Positions 1 through 12,482 of a DNA stretch of 64,000 nucleotides are shown piece by piece. Position 1 is the stretch's first letter, and each line of letters opens with the position of its first letter. Origin of the DNA: Plicaturopsis crispa FD-325 SS-3 (lineage: Eukaryota; Basidiomycota; Agaricomycetes; Amylocorticiales; Amylocorticiaceae). Location: NCBI GenBank assembly GCA_000827205.1, contig KN832558.1, positions 502,003 through 566,002 of the forward strand. The letters run 5' to 3'. Below the pieces are notes generated by a model. That model did not search any database, was not told where the DNA came from, and saw only the letters and a list, made by a program, of their open reading frames with translations. The translations under genes were made by a program, and so were the position numbers.

Positions 1-2951
1 TTTCTACCTCTGCGTTAGAAACAATATGATTGTTTTAGCAGCTTTGGTTGCGGACTCCAAGCCCGCCGTATAGAGGCCGATTTCCTATCGAAGTGTGAGC
101 ACAACGAGCGAGAGCAAGATGCCATGCCGCCTACCTCCTGATCATGCTCGTCGAGAAAAGGCTCGGAGGCGACCTTCTCATTCATACTCTCCTGCCGCCG
201 GAGGGCAAACTGCCGCTGACGCGCCACACTAATCTTCCCGGCTTCGATGCGCACGTCGTGCGCAGAAGTCTGCACCAACTGTAACAGCAAGGCCGAGACT
301 GTTCGAATGGATTTGCCATCGCGAAGACTACACGGTACCAACCTCCTGTCAACATCACGCATGTACTCCGAAGACGGGTGACTGACCGGAAATGGCCGGC
401 CTTTTGCTTCGTGTCGGAGAGCTTGATGAGGGAGCTCAATATCTCCTCGATGATCCAGGACCGTTGGTCTTCATGGTTTGCAAAGATCTAGACGAAACCG
501 ATCAGCAGTAGCACCTGTATCGAGTGTCTACAACGTACGCTTCGGATTAGTGATAACGCATCAAGCCGCAATCCACGCATAGCACTCCCACCGAGCGTAC
601 TCAGGACAATGTTATCCTTTTTCGCCCTACCGTCCGCGTCGCCTCCAGTTTCAACGACAAAGAAAGGTCCGATGGCTATGTAGACGGCCTGGATGATGAT
701 CGCATCGGACATGACAACAAGTTCCGCCGAAACAAGACTGTTGATGCGAGGCAGAACCGCAGATAGAGCTTGAAATATTTCGCTAAGCTGTCGATGATGG
801 TCTTTGGCAGCATTCGAAGACGGCTTGGCGAGATGTTGAAGGAGTGGCGGGGCGTGAGCAAGGTCCGAGGATGCTTCGACAAATGGGTACACAATCTTAG
901 TGAGTTGATTCTTGATGGTGCTGAGACAAATCGTGATGAGTTCTTCTGAATAAAGCTGTAGCAAGTGGTTAAGTTGAACGCTCAAATCTCATTTCAAAGC
1001 AGTTGCTCACCTGTTTGGGGAGCCGATCGCTTACGAGCAAGGCGAGGCAGGCTTCGGCGGCCAGAACACTGTCGCGTGCTATCTCTAGAATCCGAGTCAA
1101 ATTTGCCAGATCCACCTCTGTAAGTTCTTGCTGAGGTGGAGGTGGTTCATCGTCCGCTGTCATGCCGTCTTCGTCGGCGACCTCTGTTGAGCCTTGGTCC
1201 TCTTCTCCAGCAGGCGTCTTCGATTTTCGCGTCTTCTTGGGTTTTCGAGGGGACGCAGTATGCGGTCTAAGTGGAGCAGGAGCACCGATGAATGGATCGA
1301 GGTCTTCACCTGCCCTGACGCTCCGATCTAGCATTTTGAGGACTCTGGAAAGTATAGTCACGTCGATATCTGTCATACGCCCGCCTTTACTGCGCGGAGT
1401 CCCACCGGCAGCAGTATTGGCCCTTAATCGTTTAGTTGGTCGTGCGACCTGGCCGGTGTATTTGGTGAGTTTTCGGATGACGGTTGGCTGTAGATGAGGC
1501 CGTGAGGCTTCGGTTGTGAGCGAGGAAAAGAACTCAGGGGGAAGATCATGAACAGCAATGTCTGCGGGCAGGGAGTCTTCAGCTTCAAAGATGTCCTCGA
1601 AGAGAGCTGTGAGTTTCTCCAGTGGTGCTAAACGCACGGCAATGGTATAGAAGCATTGAGTATACGAATGTGCGACGACTGGTCCTAGAAGTCTCACCTC
1701 GTTCGTCACGGTCACCTGTCCGTCTGGCGGATGACTTGACGCTGTCCTGTCTGTATCCCAGATCTAACTCATCCTCGGATCCGTATCCACCAAGATCATC
1801 GTCCTCTTCCTTCATCTTGCCTTTCAGCTTCGCAGACATGCTTGAAGCACCGCGTTTCTGCGACGAGGGGGTCAACCAAGCCTTCGGCAACGCGGGTACT
1901 TCTACGTAGGCGCGCATCCTAGGCGTGGTTTTGGATTTGGATGAAGTCGGTGTTGCTGTGGCGGAACCCTGGGGCGTAAGAGGAGATGTAGTGATCGCAT
2001 AACTTGACTGGACACGTTTGAGAGAGGGTGTCTGCAGCTGGGCAGCTGATTTGCGCTTCCTTGGCGTCACGGCGGGCGCCGTAGCGGTAGAAACAAAATC
2101 AAGTGGATCGGGGCTTTCTTGTGGCGGCGGCGGCACACTAGGAGGAGGCGTTGCCGGTCGTTGTGGAAAGTTGTTTGTCATGCGACTGTTCATTTCTTGA
2201 GTCTTCTGCGACAAAAAATCATTGAAAAAAGCATTCGACTGCTCGGGCTGATAGACTTTCGGGGACGGCCTCGGCTCTGGATTACCCAGCGCAAATGCAA
2301 GTGAGGATGACGAGGTTGTCATACTGGGGGGAGGGGGCGTAGGATACGCGGTAGCCGGCGCGGTGCGCTGAAGAACAGACTGAGCAAATGCGCTGGTCTG
2401 GTAGCCCGGTGAGCCATGCGATTGCGGCCAATGTGGGTTTGGAGAGTAATGTGTATACTGCCTGATATGACGCGAATCAAGGAACAGACTTTCTACGGTG
2501 AAGAGAATACGCACTGTGCACTCTGATCTCCCAAAAACCTCACCGCGTCGTCTCTAGCATTCTCCCAATATCCCGAGTCATTGGCTGGTGTATGGTTAGA
2601 CGCCAAATAATCGATTTCCGACGCGTACTCTGTGTACTGGGTAGGGATTCCGGGCGCATATGATGAGTTTTGCAGGCTGTAATGGTGGGGCTGGATGTAG
2701 GACGGCACGCCGGTGGTAATGGCCAAATTGTTCAGATGTCTTGACACTGTATTCGGTGTTGTCAGCATTGGACATGTCATTTTTCCGCTAGGATGAGATT
2801 CACCATGCGATGATGGAGTAGCAGAGGCCATAGGATAGACTGCAAGCAGCCTGTGCGCATCCTGCATAATGGTATCTGGTCCTCCTGAGCCGTATTGATC
2901 TTGAGGCAGGGGCTGTTGTTGGTGCTGTCCGTACCACCCGTTCCCATCCAT
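1..2951 (-). CDS. SCC2: Sister chromatid cohesion protein SCC2/NIPBL (cohesin loader), C-terminus cut by window edge
   Basis: Loads cohesin onto chromatin in the nucleus together with SCC4. The start at 2951 opens a Gln/Pro/Ser/Thr-rich, presumably disordered N-terminal region of about 400 residues. Introns lie at about 2514-2458 (57 nt), 1698-1627, 1010-960 and 525-475. The recognisable family part follows: [20 protein letters not shown], then a stretch with [15 protein letters not shown], then [20 protein letters not shown] and [17 protein letters not shown], the diagnostic NIPBL/Mis4/Scc2 block that precedes the HEAT-repeat solenoid. The frame is open to base 15, where the visible sequence meets either an intron or the window end, so the larger HEAT-repeat C-terminal part is off the left edge. 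Family assignment is strong; exact splice sites are by eye. Confidence 0.88.
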
Positions 2952-4196
2952 CTCAACGATTCGAATGGCGCGTGATAGACGGAAAACAGGAGGAAAGGAG
3001 GAAGGAGCAGGTTGTGGTCGGAGAACAGGCGGCGCGCGACGACAGACAGACGCGCTTCAATTGCTCACGCGTCGGATGTCGGACGTCGGGAGTTGGACAT
3101 GCCGCATTCCGAAATGCCACCACCCTCCTTGCTTCCGCACACTGGAACGTGTGTCTTCGAGTCCCCAATTACATAGTGCAAAAAGTGAAGGTAACAAGAT
3201 TTATCGGTATGTCTAGAGCAGGGCGCGGGCGCGGTGACGCAATTCTGAAATAATCTTGTCGTTGCAGTGTGATTACCTTGCCCTAGCGGCGCCGAAATAT
3301 GGAACGTGGAGTGTGCAACATTCTATTGTTCTGCCATGCGTACGCTCATGATTCCCTTCACAGAATTAGAGCACATTTGCGCGGCTTACAAGGACCTGGT
3401 ATAGTTGGCGCTGGACATCTTTTTCAGCAGAGCCCCTCGCGCTGTTACATCTCAGATGCCCAAATTACCCCAAATCTCCGCTACTTTAATCTCGCAACCA
3501 ACCCAGATAAATCTATCAGATTTCGTCTTGCATATCTGCCCCATGCTTGTCTGCGGCAGCCTTTGTCGGCTCACTCAGGAAATTGACGCTCACTAGCCCC
3601 CTCCCGCTGTTACTAGAAGAGTTGTCCTCAGCCTCTCCTTGTCCTCACCGGCATACATAAATGCATACGTAGGGTCGAGAGCTTGACTGTGATGTATCCA
3701 ACATAATGCATAAATATTAATGGTTCAGATGATATTCGCGTGGGATCCGAGGATCGTTGAACTTGAGAGGAAGGAGGCCAGCGTCCGTATTTGGAAGGTG
3801 GAGTAATCAGGGACGGAGCAAAACCTGGGCGTCCTGCGGGGTGGAACTCGAGCGCACTAGGTCATCAACAGCGAGCGGGTACCCAGGAATGTTGTCTGCG
3901 GCGATGGTATGCGCGGAACTGCTTCTCCGCGGTAAAGATGCGGTACGTCAGGACTCAGGACTCACCGAGTAACTATAGCTGATTTTGTGGCCGAGAAGTG
4001 TGGCCGAGAATTGACAGCATCCTGGCCGTGCATGGCGACCCATTGCGCAACCGTACTCAGGACTTACAAATCCAACACCGTACCGCTGATTTATCCTGAG
4101 TAAGGATTGCTGTATGCTGATGCACCGGTGAGTAAGAACTTGTGAGGTCGACTGTAGGAATGACCAGGGTGGGTTGATATTGCGGCGTATGCTCCC
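2952..4196. other. Intergenic region between divergent SCC2 and aldo/keto reductase genes
   Basis: About 1.2 kb with only short overlapping open frames and no recognisable protein. It must hold the SCC2 promoter (left) and the upstream control region of the aldo/keto reductase (right). I see no RNA gene or repeat in it. Confidence 0.5.
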
Positions 4197-4204
4197 TATA
4201 TATG
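4197..4204 (+). promoter_or_regulatory. TATA box of aldo/keto reductase gene 1
   Basis: TATATATG lies about 97 bp upstream of the ATG at 4301, a typical distance for fungal TATA promoters. The paralogue at 39268 also has a TATA box, which suggests inducible expression of both. Confidence 0.5.
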
Positions 4205-4300
4205 TGGGGGCTGAAGGCAGGCTGATAGGTAACCGACTACGATACGATTCCAAGTTACCCTCCATCCTTCCTCCTCGGACTTGATCTCATCTTACTCACA

Positions 4301-5677
4301 ATGTCGTTTATGGCTCCCCCTCCTGCGCCCAAGACCAAGTTGGGCTACCACAGACAACTTTCGTCTCTGGCAGGTGTCCACGTCTCCCCACTCGTCCTAG
4401 GGGGTGGTAGCATTGGCGACCAGTGGGGCAAATATGGCTATGGGGAAATGGACAAAACATCGTCCTTCAAATTGCTCGACGCGTTCTATGACGCCGGAGG
4501 CAATTTCATCGACACTGCGAACCACTAGTAAGTTTCACTATGTGCTGTGGGCGACTCCTATTAATCTCACCTTTTTTTCCCTAGCCAAGACGAGAGTTCC
4601 GAAATGTTTATCGGCGAGTGGGCAGAGCAGCGTGGTATCCGCGACCACCTGGTCATCGCCACGAAGGTGATGCGTAGTGTCTGAAATCCTACACATTTTA
4701 CTCACAAACGTTGTGCGTACAGTATACAACGAACTGGAAAGATGGAGACCGCACTCTCGCTCAGAAAACTGTCTACACCGGCAATTCGGCGAAGTCGCTG
4801 CACATTAGTGTGGAGGCATCGCTGAAGAAGCTGCGCACATCCTACATCGACATCCTCTACGTGCACTGGTGGGACTGGGCCACTGGTGTCGAAGAGGTTA
4901 TGAATAGTCTCCATAACCTCGTGGCTGCTGGCAAGGTCCTATACCTCGGCATATCCGACACCCCTGCGTGGATTGTGTCGCAGGCAAACCAGTACGCGCG
5001 CGACCACGGTAAAACGCCGTTCGCGATCTACCAAGGCGCATGGAATGTCATGGAACGCGACTTCGAGCGTGAAATCGTTCCGATGGCTCGTGCTCAAGGT
5101 GTGCACCGATTAACCGGAAAAGGAGACTGGTTTTCTGACTACATGTTCACAGGTATGGCGCTTGCGCCGTGGAATGTTCTCGCCGCTGGGAAATTTCGCA
5201 CGGACGCCGAGGAAGAAGCGCGCAGGCAGAAGGGTGAAAACGGGCGTACCATATTCTCACCGACTTGGGAGCGGACCGAAAAGGAGAAGACAATGTCAAA
5301 CGCACTCGAAAAGGTCGCGAAAGAGGTCGGCGCGGAGCACATTACCGCGGTCGCGATCGCGTACGTGATGCAGAAGACACCTTTCGTGTTCCCGGTCATC
5401 GGTGGACGCAAGGTAGAGCAGCTTCACGCCAACATCGAGGCGCTCAGCATTACGCTCACGTCTGAGCATATCGCATACCTGGAGAGTGTCATCCCGTTCG
5501 ATCGTGGGTTCCCGACGTCCTTCATCGTGAGTTCTTCGTTTGCCAAAGATGTGATGCATACTGACGAGAGCACGTCAGGGTGACGGTACTACTGATTACA
5601 ACTTCATGTTCCGGAGCGCAGGCCATTTCCAGAAGATGCCCGCTTTGCCCGCTTTGCGCCCCGTCTCCGAGTCTTAA
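4301..5677 (+). CDS. Aldo/keto reductase, aryl-alcohol dehydrogenase (AAD) type, copy 1
   Basis: NADPH-dependent cytosolic oxidoreductase of the AKR superfamily; the AAD subgroup reduces aromatic aldehydes and is common in lignin-degrading fungi. Five exons: 4301-4527, 4585-4666, 4723-5098, 5153-5526 and 5579-5677. The catalytic tetrad is visible as Asp in FIDTAN, Tyr in NHYQDESSE (this Tyr codon is split by intron 1), Lys in VIATK and His in YVHWWDW. The C-terminal half has the NADP-binding pattern ending in PVIGGRK. About 385 residues, normal for the group. A paralogue with the same four intron positions lies at 37887-39268 on the other strand. The exact substrate cannot be read from the sequence. 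Confidence 0.9.
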
Positions 5678-6125
5678 TCTATCCGGACTCGTCGCGGTAA
5701 TCATCATTGGGTCGTACTTAGGTGGCACCCGAGATAGTCAATATCAGTTCCAGTAGCTTCGTTTTTTGTCTGCTCCTCGTCAGTATGGAAATAAACACAT
5801 GCATTGCTAGAAGTCTGCAGCTGTATCAAGGCAACCACCTTCATGGTTTTTGGCGGTCAGCTAATCCAAACATTCGGGGACGCGTTCGCGCGAACCTGAG
5901 TTGGACGCAGAGTGCGTGTTGGAGTAACAACATTGATATTTAAAGAGCAATGCATGGGATGCTGGACAACAACTTTTGGACGGCAGTGTATAAAGTATGA
6001 GCAATAGCAGAGAAGGTCGTGCACAAAATGAAACGAACGATTTTGAAATGTAGGTGATGGTAAATCCTGTTGTCCGACTTGATCAACTGGGGATAAAATA
6101 TGCCGAAAATATATGAGCTGGGAGG
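5678..6125. other. Convergent 3' intergenic region
   Basis: Space between the 3' ends of the aldo/keto reductase (+) and the DEAH helicase (-). It holds only short meaningless frames and is AT-rich, as expected for 3' UTRs. Confidence 0.5.
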
Positions 6126-9032
6126 CTATTGGCCATCGTGCGGAGCGATTTGGTGGGTCATGATAGTCGCAAAAAAGGCCTTGGGCACGGACGAGACTCC
6201 ACGGGCATATATGTTGCTTGTATAAACCTGTAGATGTCAACGGTAAGCTCGAATGGTAAGATAAGCGGGTAAAAAATCAGACCAGCTCATCGTAGATTAT
6301 TGCCGGAGATTTCTTGTCGCATAGCGTAGAACCGGGATGGATTTTGATAGTCTACGAGAGAGTCGTTAGCCTAATGCGCAAAACGAAAAGACGAAGAAGA
6401 TTAACCGAGTGACCCATAACCTGCCGGTACGACCCGTCGGGCTGGAGGAATGCGCCATTCTGCACCAGCCCGTGGAACAGGCTCTTTAGAACAGGCTCCT
6501 CTCGATCCCCGCACGACGCGTGCCAGTCAATATTCATACGCTCGCACGTCGTCTGCAGCTGGGCGCGTATATCGCTTGCCTCCCGCAGCGTCCGCTGATT
6601 TACGAATTGCTGTTTACACCAATCTTTGCAGCCGCCTTTTGATTCCACGGCGGCGATGTCCCTGTATGCACGCACGGCATTCAAAATTGTCAGATGGTCT
6701 CCACTGGCATGTCGGAACTTCCGTCGCGTCTCCGTGGCGGCGTCGCGTTGGTCGGTAGTGTCGAAGAATAGCTTCGACGATGCTGAGAGCACCGAGACGA
6801 TATCGAGGACTTCGGAGGTGCAACCTTCATCTTTCGACGCAAGTATAGCGCGTGCGTGATTTGGCTCGAGCGGAAATGCGGCCATATCACGCCCTACCTT
6901 CGTCAGTGCTTTGGAGTTGTCCAGTGCGCCTAGAATCCAGAGAGTTTTAAGGGCAGAAATGACTGTCACGAAGATCAGCAAGGCCAAATACAGCTTTGTT
7001 GAATGGCACTGACTGTTCTCTAGATCGGGCTTGTCCATAAAGTCCAAGTTTTCGAGGTCTTGGCCTAAGCACTTGAGTTGCAACAGACTCGACGTTAAAC
7101 TACAACGTCGAATCTCAGGTTCTGCCGATGGTGCCATTAAGCTGAATGAATCTTCGGTGTAGAGTCTAAAACAAAATCCTTGGCCCTAGTATCGAGTCAA
7201 TTGAGACCATGAGAGCCGCGGGAACAGCATGCATACCTCACGGCCCGCACGACCGGCTCGCTGCATCGCTGACGATTTCGTTATGTCTCTTGTTAAAAGA
7301 GTATCGAATCCTAGCGATGAACGAAGTTAAAGTCGTTTCAGGATAACATTGCCGAGGTACATACCACCGCCTGTATCTCTTGCGAGATACCGTTTCTCCT
7401 TGCATTTTCCGGTGTCGATGACATATTTAATGCCTGGTATTGTGATTGATGTCTCCGCGATATTGGTAGCTAGTATACACTTGCGAGAGTTCGGAGGTGT
7501 CGGTGCGAATATCTTAGCTTGTCTTCCTGGCGGAAGAGCAGCATACATCGGACATAGCTCGATCTGAATGGCAAGTGTATCGATAAACTTGGGCAGGAGA
7601 AATCTACGCAGAGCACTTACTGTAGGGCGCTCCTTCGGCAATCTGCTAGCATAAAGTTGTATGGACTTCTCTAGGCTCTCAATGTCTTCCTGTCCTAGAG
7701 TCGGAGCGTGTGTAAGTGCCGAGGACTCCCGATGTTCAGCACAACGCACCGGGTAGAAAAATCAACACGTCACCCGGGGGCTGATCGGTGTGTATTTGGA
7801 AGAACGTCCGTAGTGCTGCGTCTACATAATCCGTCTGTCCAACGGCTGTGTGGTAAATCTGAACAGGATGCTGTCGTCCCTTTACATATACAATTTTTGC
7901 ACTGGACGAGACACGCTATCGGCAATGGGTACAAATACAGAGGAAGCTGAGGATGACTGCCACGCACTTGTCATAAAATTTGCTGAACTTCTCGGCGTCG
8001 AGCGTCGCGCTCATAATGACTACTTTGAGGGGATTAGGGACGCCCTTCCCTTTGGCATCGGTAGGGCGGTTCCGAGATTTCTGTATCGTCTTGAGGTTTG
8101 TGATAAGCAAGTCGGTACGAAGCGTGCGTTCGTGCGCTTCGTCGACAACGACAACACTGTAGCGGGAAAGGAGAGGGTCCGAAAGAAGCTCGCGGACGAG
8201 CATACCATCCGTGACATATTTTATGCGCGTCTCAGGGCTCGACGCCTCGTCAAAGCGTACTCCGTATCCGACGAGTCCACCAACGCGTACGTTCTGTTCG
8301 GCGGCGACGCGCGCAGCAAGAGACGTTGCCGCAACTCTACGAGGCTGGGTGACCGCGATCATGCCCTTGCCCGCGATTCCAGACTCGAGGAGGTATTGGG
8401 GTACCTCTGCGGTGTGTGTTAATTATATACAGTGGACAATCACAGATTTACATACGCGTGGTTTTGCCCGAACCGGTCTCCCCGAGTAGAACGGTAACGT
8501 CGTTTTTTGCAATCTCACGCACGAGTGCATCTTTGCCTAGATGTCCTAATGAATATAACGATATTGATAGGTGGAACGGCTCCGCACCTTGAGCAATTGG
8601 AAGCTGCCTCCGCTGCTCCTGCAGCGCCTCGTATTTCGCATCACCCGCTTTACCCAGACTACCTCGGGACTTCCTCGCTTTTTTCGGAGTACTGGTAGGA
8701 CCATCGGGCGACTTGAACCCGTCTGCATGCCCTACCGGCTTGAACCTCTTGGATGTCGGGGTTTGCTTGCCACTGGCGCCAGATCGCGTTCCCTCGTCGT
8801 CGGACACGTCCATCCACACAACTTTCGATTTTTTGGCGCGGGAGTGGTCTCCAAACCCGTTCTCCTTGCGTTTCATCCCGCCGTGCTTGGGAGCACCGTT
8901 GACCCCGTTAATCTTCGAAGTTGACGCGCCGTTAACGTGAGACGACCTCGATCCGTTTAACTTCCAGTTTGGTGCTGCGTATGCGGTGCTTCCGTCGCTG
9001 GACTGTACGGTGTGCATGTCGGTATAATGCAA
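6126..9032 (-). CDS. DEAH-box ATP-dependent RNA helicase, DHX33-like
   Basis: RNA helicase of superfamily 2. The N-terminal 130 residues are basic and low in complexity, with a nuclear-localisation look. Then come YEALQEQRRQLPI, motif I GETGSGKTT, Ia TQPRRVAA, II DEAHE, III SAT, LATNIAETSITIPGIKYVID, and motif VI QRAGRAGRE. The HA2 region (LGALDNS, FPLEPNHARAI) and an OB-fold end (KIHPGSTL, YDEL, VYTSNIYARGVSSV) follow. The gene has at least ten exons. The last one ends with TAG at 6126 and is found only by splicing an intron whose donor, GTCTGA, contains a stop in the upstream frame. The start may be the Met at 9032 or the one at 9017. DHX33 (rRNA transcription, ribosome biogenesis) is the best guess; other DHX groups are possible. 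Confidence 0.85.
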
Positions 9033-9309
9033 GACGAACTGACGGCATGAGTGTGCAGAATCTCTTGCCCAGAAAAAAGTTGATCTCTCGCGCTAACCGG
9101 CATCTTTACCGGCATCTATCTTTTGATCATCTCCTTCCGACCGGCCTCTCCATGTCAGAGTCTGCACACAGCTGGTCTGTAGCTTGCTCGTCGCTCGAAA
9201 ACCCTTGATTGATGTTTGCTGGAGGGCTTATAATGAAAAGCTGTATGTCTCCATAGGCAAATTATTTATACTAGATCGCCACAATGGCCTAAACGTCGTA
9301 GTCGGGTGC

Positions 9310-11020
9310 TCAGCTAGCCGCCGTAACTGAGCTAGCAGCATACGTCTCCTCTAGCCGCGACCGTACATATTCACCAGCCGAGACGACCTCGTACTTGGCA
9401 GGGTGGTCATCGTCAACACAGCTTGGGAGGGCCTGTGCAAGGGACACTGTCATTAAATGGGAGATCACAAGCAAAGATGGAGGCAGACGGAGGGGAGGAG
9501 AGGCAACATGAAATGGTCCAGAACCCAATATTGGTATATAATGCCACGCACCTCCAGCGGGACATCGTAGTCTACCCCGAAGAAAAGCGGGATCGAGTAG
9601 CGCTCTACGCCTGTGCGGTTGATCGCGCGATGCACAGTTGATTTGAACACGTCGTCTGGGCATAGGTATAAGTGGTAGTGGGTAATAATGGCATATCGTT
9701 GGTGGGGACGAGAGCGTGAGCGTGTTAGCAGTGTTTGACACGATTAATGTTAGTGGCAGGCATCGAGGGTATGAATCAGCGGTACGCACTCGTCCAGCGC
9801 GCGAATTGGTCACCCAAACTATGAGGGAAATCGTCAAACATCGAATGAGAGTCAGCACTACTCTCATCGACCGAACTAGCACTTACTTGATGACTAGCGT
9901 TCCCACCACCGGGACCGCATCCACCCAGTGACCTGCAGTGTTCAGCACCTGCAAGGCAGGAACAGTGTCCTGATACAGGATCGTGAAGCACTTAGAGGCG
10001 TGGATCACATGCGAGTTAGCGATTGCAAGTGATAGTAGAGGCACAAAGGACGAGCAAGGAAGGGCAAACCTCGTAGCTATCTCGAAAACGTCAGTGGGGG
10101 AGGGCAGACGGAAACACGGACATGTATATCACTGACTCGGTGTGTGCGCCGATGCCGATAACGCGCTCGTCTACGGGGCCCGTCTGCGGCGGGTAGTGCA
10201 GTAGGCGTAAGATAGCTGCTGGGTTTTTCGTCTAGTAGAGGTGTATCAGCGTCGTTGCACACTCACGAGTAGACGAAAGCATCACATACCTTGTCCGCGA
10301 AGAAATCCTCGGGTAGGTTGAGCGCGAGGGCAAATAGCGGGAAGAGGGAGAGTCCAAGACGGACTGCGGCGTGGCTTGAGCGATGTCGTGAGCGGATGCA
10401 CAGCAGCAGCGACTACAGTACTCACTAGTACGCCAATACATCCTCTCTGAAGCGTGGCAATGCCGCGTTATCAGGCCACACATTGACGCCCTCCATGGCA
10501 CCATCCTCACCTCTATGCCCCCCGCGTTCGTCCTCCCACCCAATATCAAAGCCCTCATGGACATCACCCTTATTCTCGGCGTTCGTGTTTTCACCAAGGA
10601 GTGCAGTGTACCCCTTGTAGTTTGGGGTCTTGTGGATGTCAAGGGCCAGTTTGTCTTGGTCCGGAAGTGCAAAGAACTGCTTTGCTTGGTGGATGGTACA
10701 AGCAATGACGGGATTAGGGATAGAATGGTTGGATACTGGGAATCCACTGATAAGCAAGACGGCAGGGCCACTAATAGATACGGCGCGCACCGTAGAAAAA
10801 TCCGACATTAATGCAGGCGTCACGGATAGTGTCTGCGAGGGCGCGGCGAGCCGCAGGATCAGGACTGGACGCGTTAGCTAGATCGCTGTTTGCGTATCAG
10901 TGATTATAGTAGACCGGAGAGAAGTAGGTGTACGGACATGATAGGGATCTGCTCAAACGTACTGTCTGTACGTTTCTGTGCAAACAACAGTGCTGGATTA
11001 GCTGTGACCGAAGGAGACAT
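9310..11020 (-). CDS. 2-oxoglutarate/Fe(II)-dependent dioxygenase, isopenicillin-N-synthase-like
   Basis: Non-haem iron oxygenase of the IPNS/flavanone hydroxylase class. The N-terminal DIOX_N part runs from the Met at 11020 through DTIRDACINVGFFY and a TPNYKGYTALLGENTN block. The jelly-roll core follows: NLPEDFF, LRLLHYPPQ, the iron-binding HTD split across an intron (HTDYECFTILYQD), PVVGTLVINV, and the distal His of STVHRAINR. RYSIPLFFG then supplies the Arg-x-Ser that binds 2-oxoglutarate. The full triad is present, so the enzyme should be active. Roughly 350 residues in many small exons; the stop is at 9310. Such genes occur in both primary and secondary metabolism. No biosynthetic cluster surrounds it, so the substrate is unknown. 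Confidence 0.82.
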
Positions 11021-11370
11021 GGCGGTTTAGATGGTCAAAGTAGATATGGCGGCAAATATTGGAGTGGCACTGGTACAGCTGAAGGAATCCCCGGCAGGCA
11101 GGCAATAGGGGCACATCGGATAGGTCACTGGCTCACAGCAGCCTTGCCGCCGCCACCCTCCCCATCTAGCTCAAGACATCGAAGCCAATTCACAACGACC
11201 GCCTCCAAGTGGTGCCTCATAAGGCCCAACATCCGATAGATAGTATTTACAGAAAGCTACACAATATGACTGAGACAATATCAGCTAAATAGATTCGCGC
11301 CTTCAGGATACATCCCGAGATCTTCGTGACGAAATACAACTCACCACCATTTTCCTAGTACAGGCTATCC
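11021..11370. other. Intergenic region
   Basis: About 350 bp between the oxygenase start and the end of the EMC8/9 gene, both on the minus strand. It should hold the oxygenase promoter. No gene or repeat seen. Confidence 0.45.
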
Positions 11371-12137
11371 CTATACTGCCAAACATGCCTCGTTCTTGAG
11401 CCAATCGACGCTGACATCTTCAAGATGGTCGTCAAAGTCCCCGAATTTCGCATGTGCGCGCGCATGGACGGCAGCGACTGCACGCGCGGGAGAAGAGGGA
11501 TCGGCAAGCGTAAACAATTGAGGTGTTGTCGCGGGACGCCAAGACGCGGAGGTTGCAGAAGATGGGAGATAGGGCTAAGAAGAAGGTAAATTCCACCAAC
11601 GAGGTCAAGACTGTAAAGAAAGGTTACACACGATCAATGCTGCATCCTCCGAGCCCAATTTCTCGCCGTCGATCTGTGTGGAATGAGTGGATTGGATATA
11701 AGAGACACAGCAGATCTACGCACGACAAATGCTATGGCGCCGTCGAACTGTTCGCGTAATTTGCCCGCAACACGCTCGCCAACGGGGGCTAATGCAGTTT
11801 CATCCAACCGCTCGCATGCCTGGTAGTACCCAACCAGCTGCAGCCCGCGCGCCGACGCGTGCGTTCGCGCCTATACAACGCGCCCATAGTGAGTACAAAG
11901 TGGACACACACGCAATGCTAGACGCGCTACACATACAAGGTCAAGACCGATCTCCATCATGGGACTAAGGCTTGTCCAGTGGTGGAGCAATGGGATCGCG
12001 TCGTCGATGGTGACCTTTCCAGAGCCAGACGCGTTACCAAGGAGAACGCCATTGACGGGCTTGTGGGGGTGTTTCGCAGCGTGCAAAAAGATCTTGAGGT
12101 ACGCATTGTACGCGACCGTATAAGTATTTCCAGACAT
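11371..12137 (-). CDS. ER membrane protein complex subunit 8/9 (UPF0172, MPN-like)
   Basis: Subunit of the EMC insertase on the cytosolic face of the ER. The start at 12137 gives MSGNTYTVAYNAYLKIFLHA. Then come VNGVLLG, VTIDDAIPLLHHWTSLSPMM and EIGLDL, a helical QLVGYYQACERLDE block, FDGAIAFV, and the typical C-terminal end DFDDHLEDVSVDWLKN, with stop at 11371. The fold is MPN-like, but the metalloprotease JAMM residues are not visible, as is normal for this subunit. About five exons and about 200 residues. The splice sites around 11700-11560 are the least certain. The family is known from animals, plants and many fungi, with one 8/9-type gene expected in fungi. Confidence 0.85.
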
Positions 12138-12482
12138 TGTAGGGGAGAATTGGAAGAAAGATATTTCTGCTACAAAGTCGCGCGCCGCGTGGTGAGACAC
12201 CGATGCGCCACCCGGCAGCGGGAAGGCGCGCCGAAAGGCTGTAGAGAGGCGTGTTCACTGGCTGCTCGACAAACCAGATGCATTGACTAGACGATAAACA
12301 ATTGCGAGGATGATCTACGTAGACAGTCCAATATGCAGGGGAGGAAAACAAGGATATAGTCTGTACATACGAAAACAACGCTGAACAAACCTGCAAAGTG
12401 ACGAGAGTTATGGACATAACCAAGATTGAAGTGGATGATGTAGAATAGGATATGATACGATGCAATAGAATATACAAAATGT
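12138..12482. other. Intergenic region
   Basis: About 345 bp upstream of EMC8/9 and downstream of the Cep57-domain gene. It contains only short antisense frames and no other signal that I can support. Confidence 0.4.

Noticed and set aside
9310-11020. 2-oxoglutarate oxygenase as the core of a secondary-metabolite cluster
   Set aside because: Neighbours are housekeeping genes (helicase, EMC8/9); no synthase, P450 or transporter is next to it.
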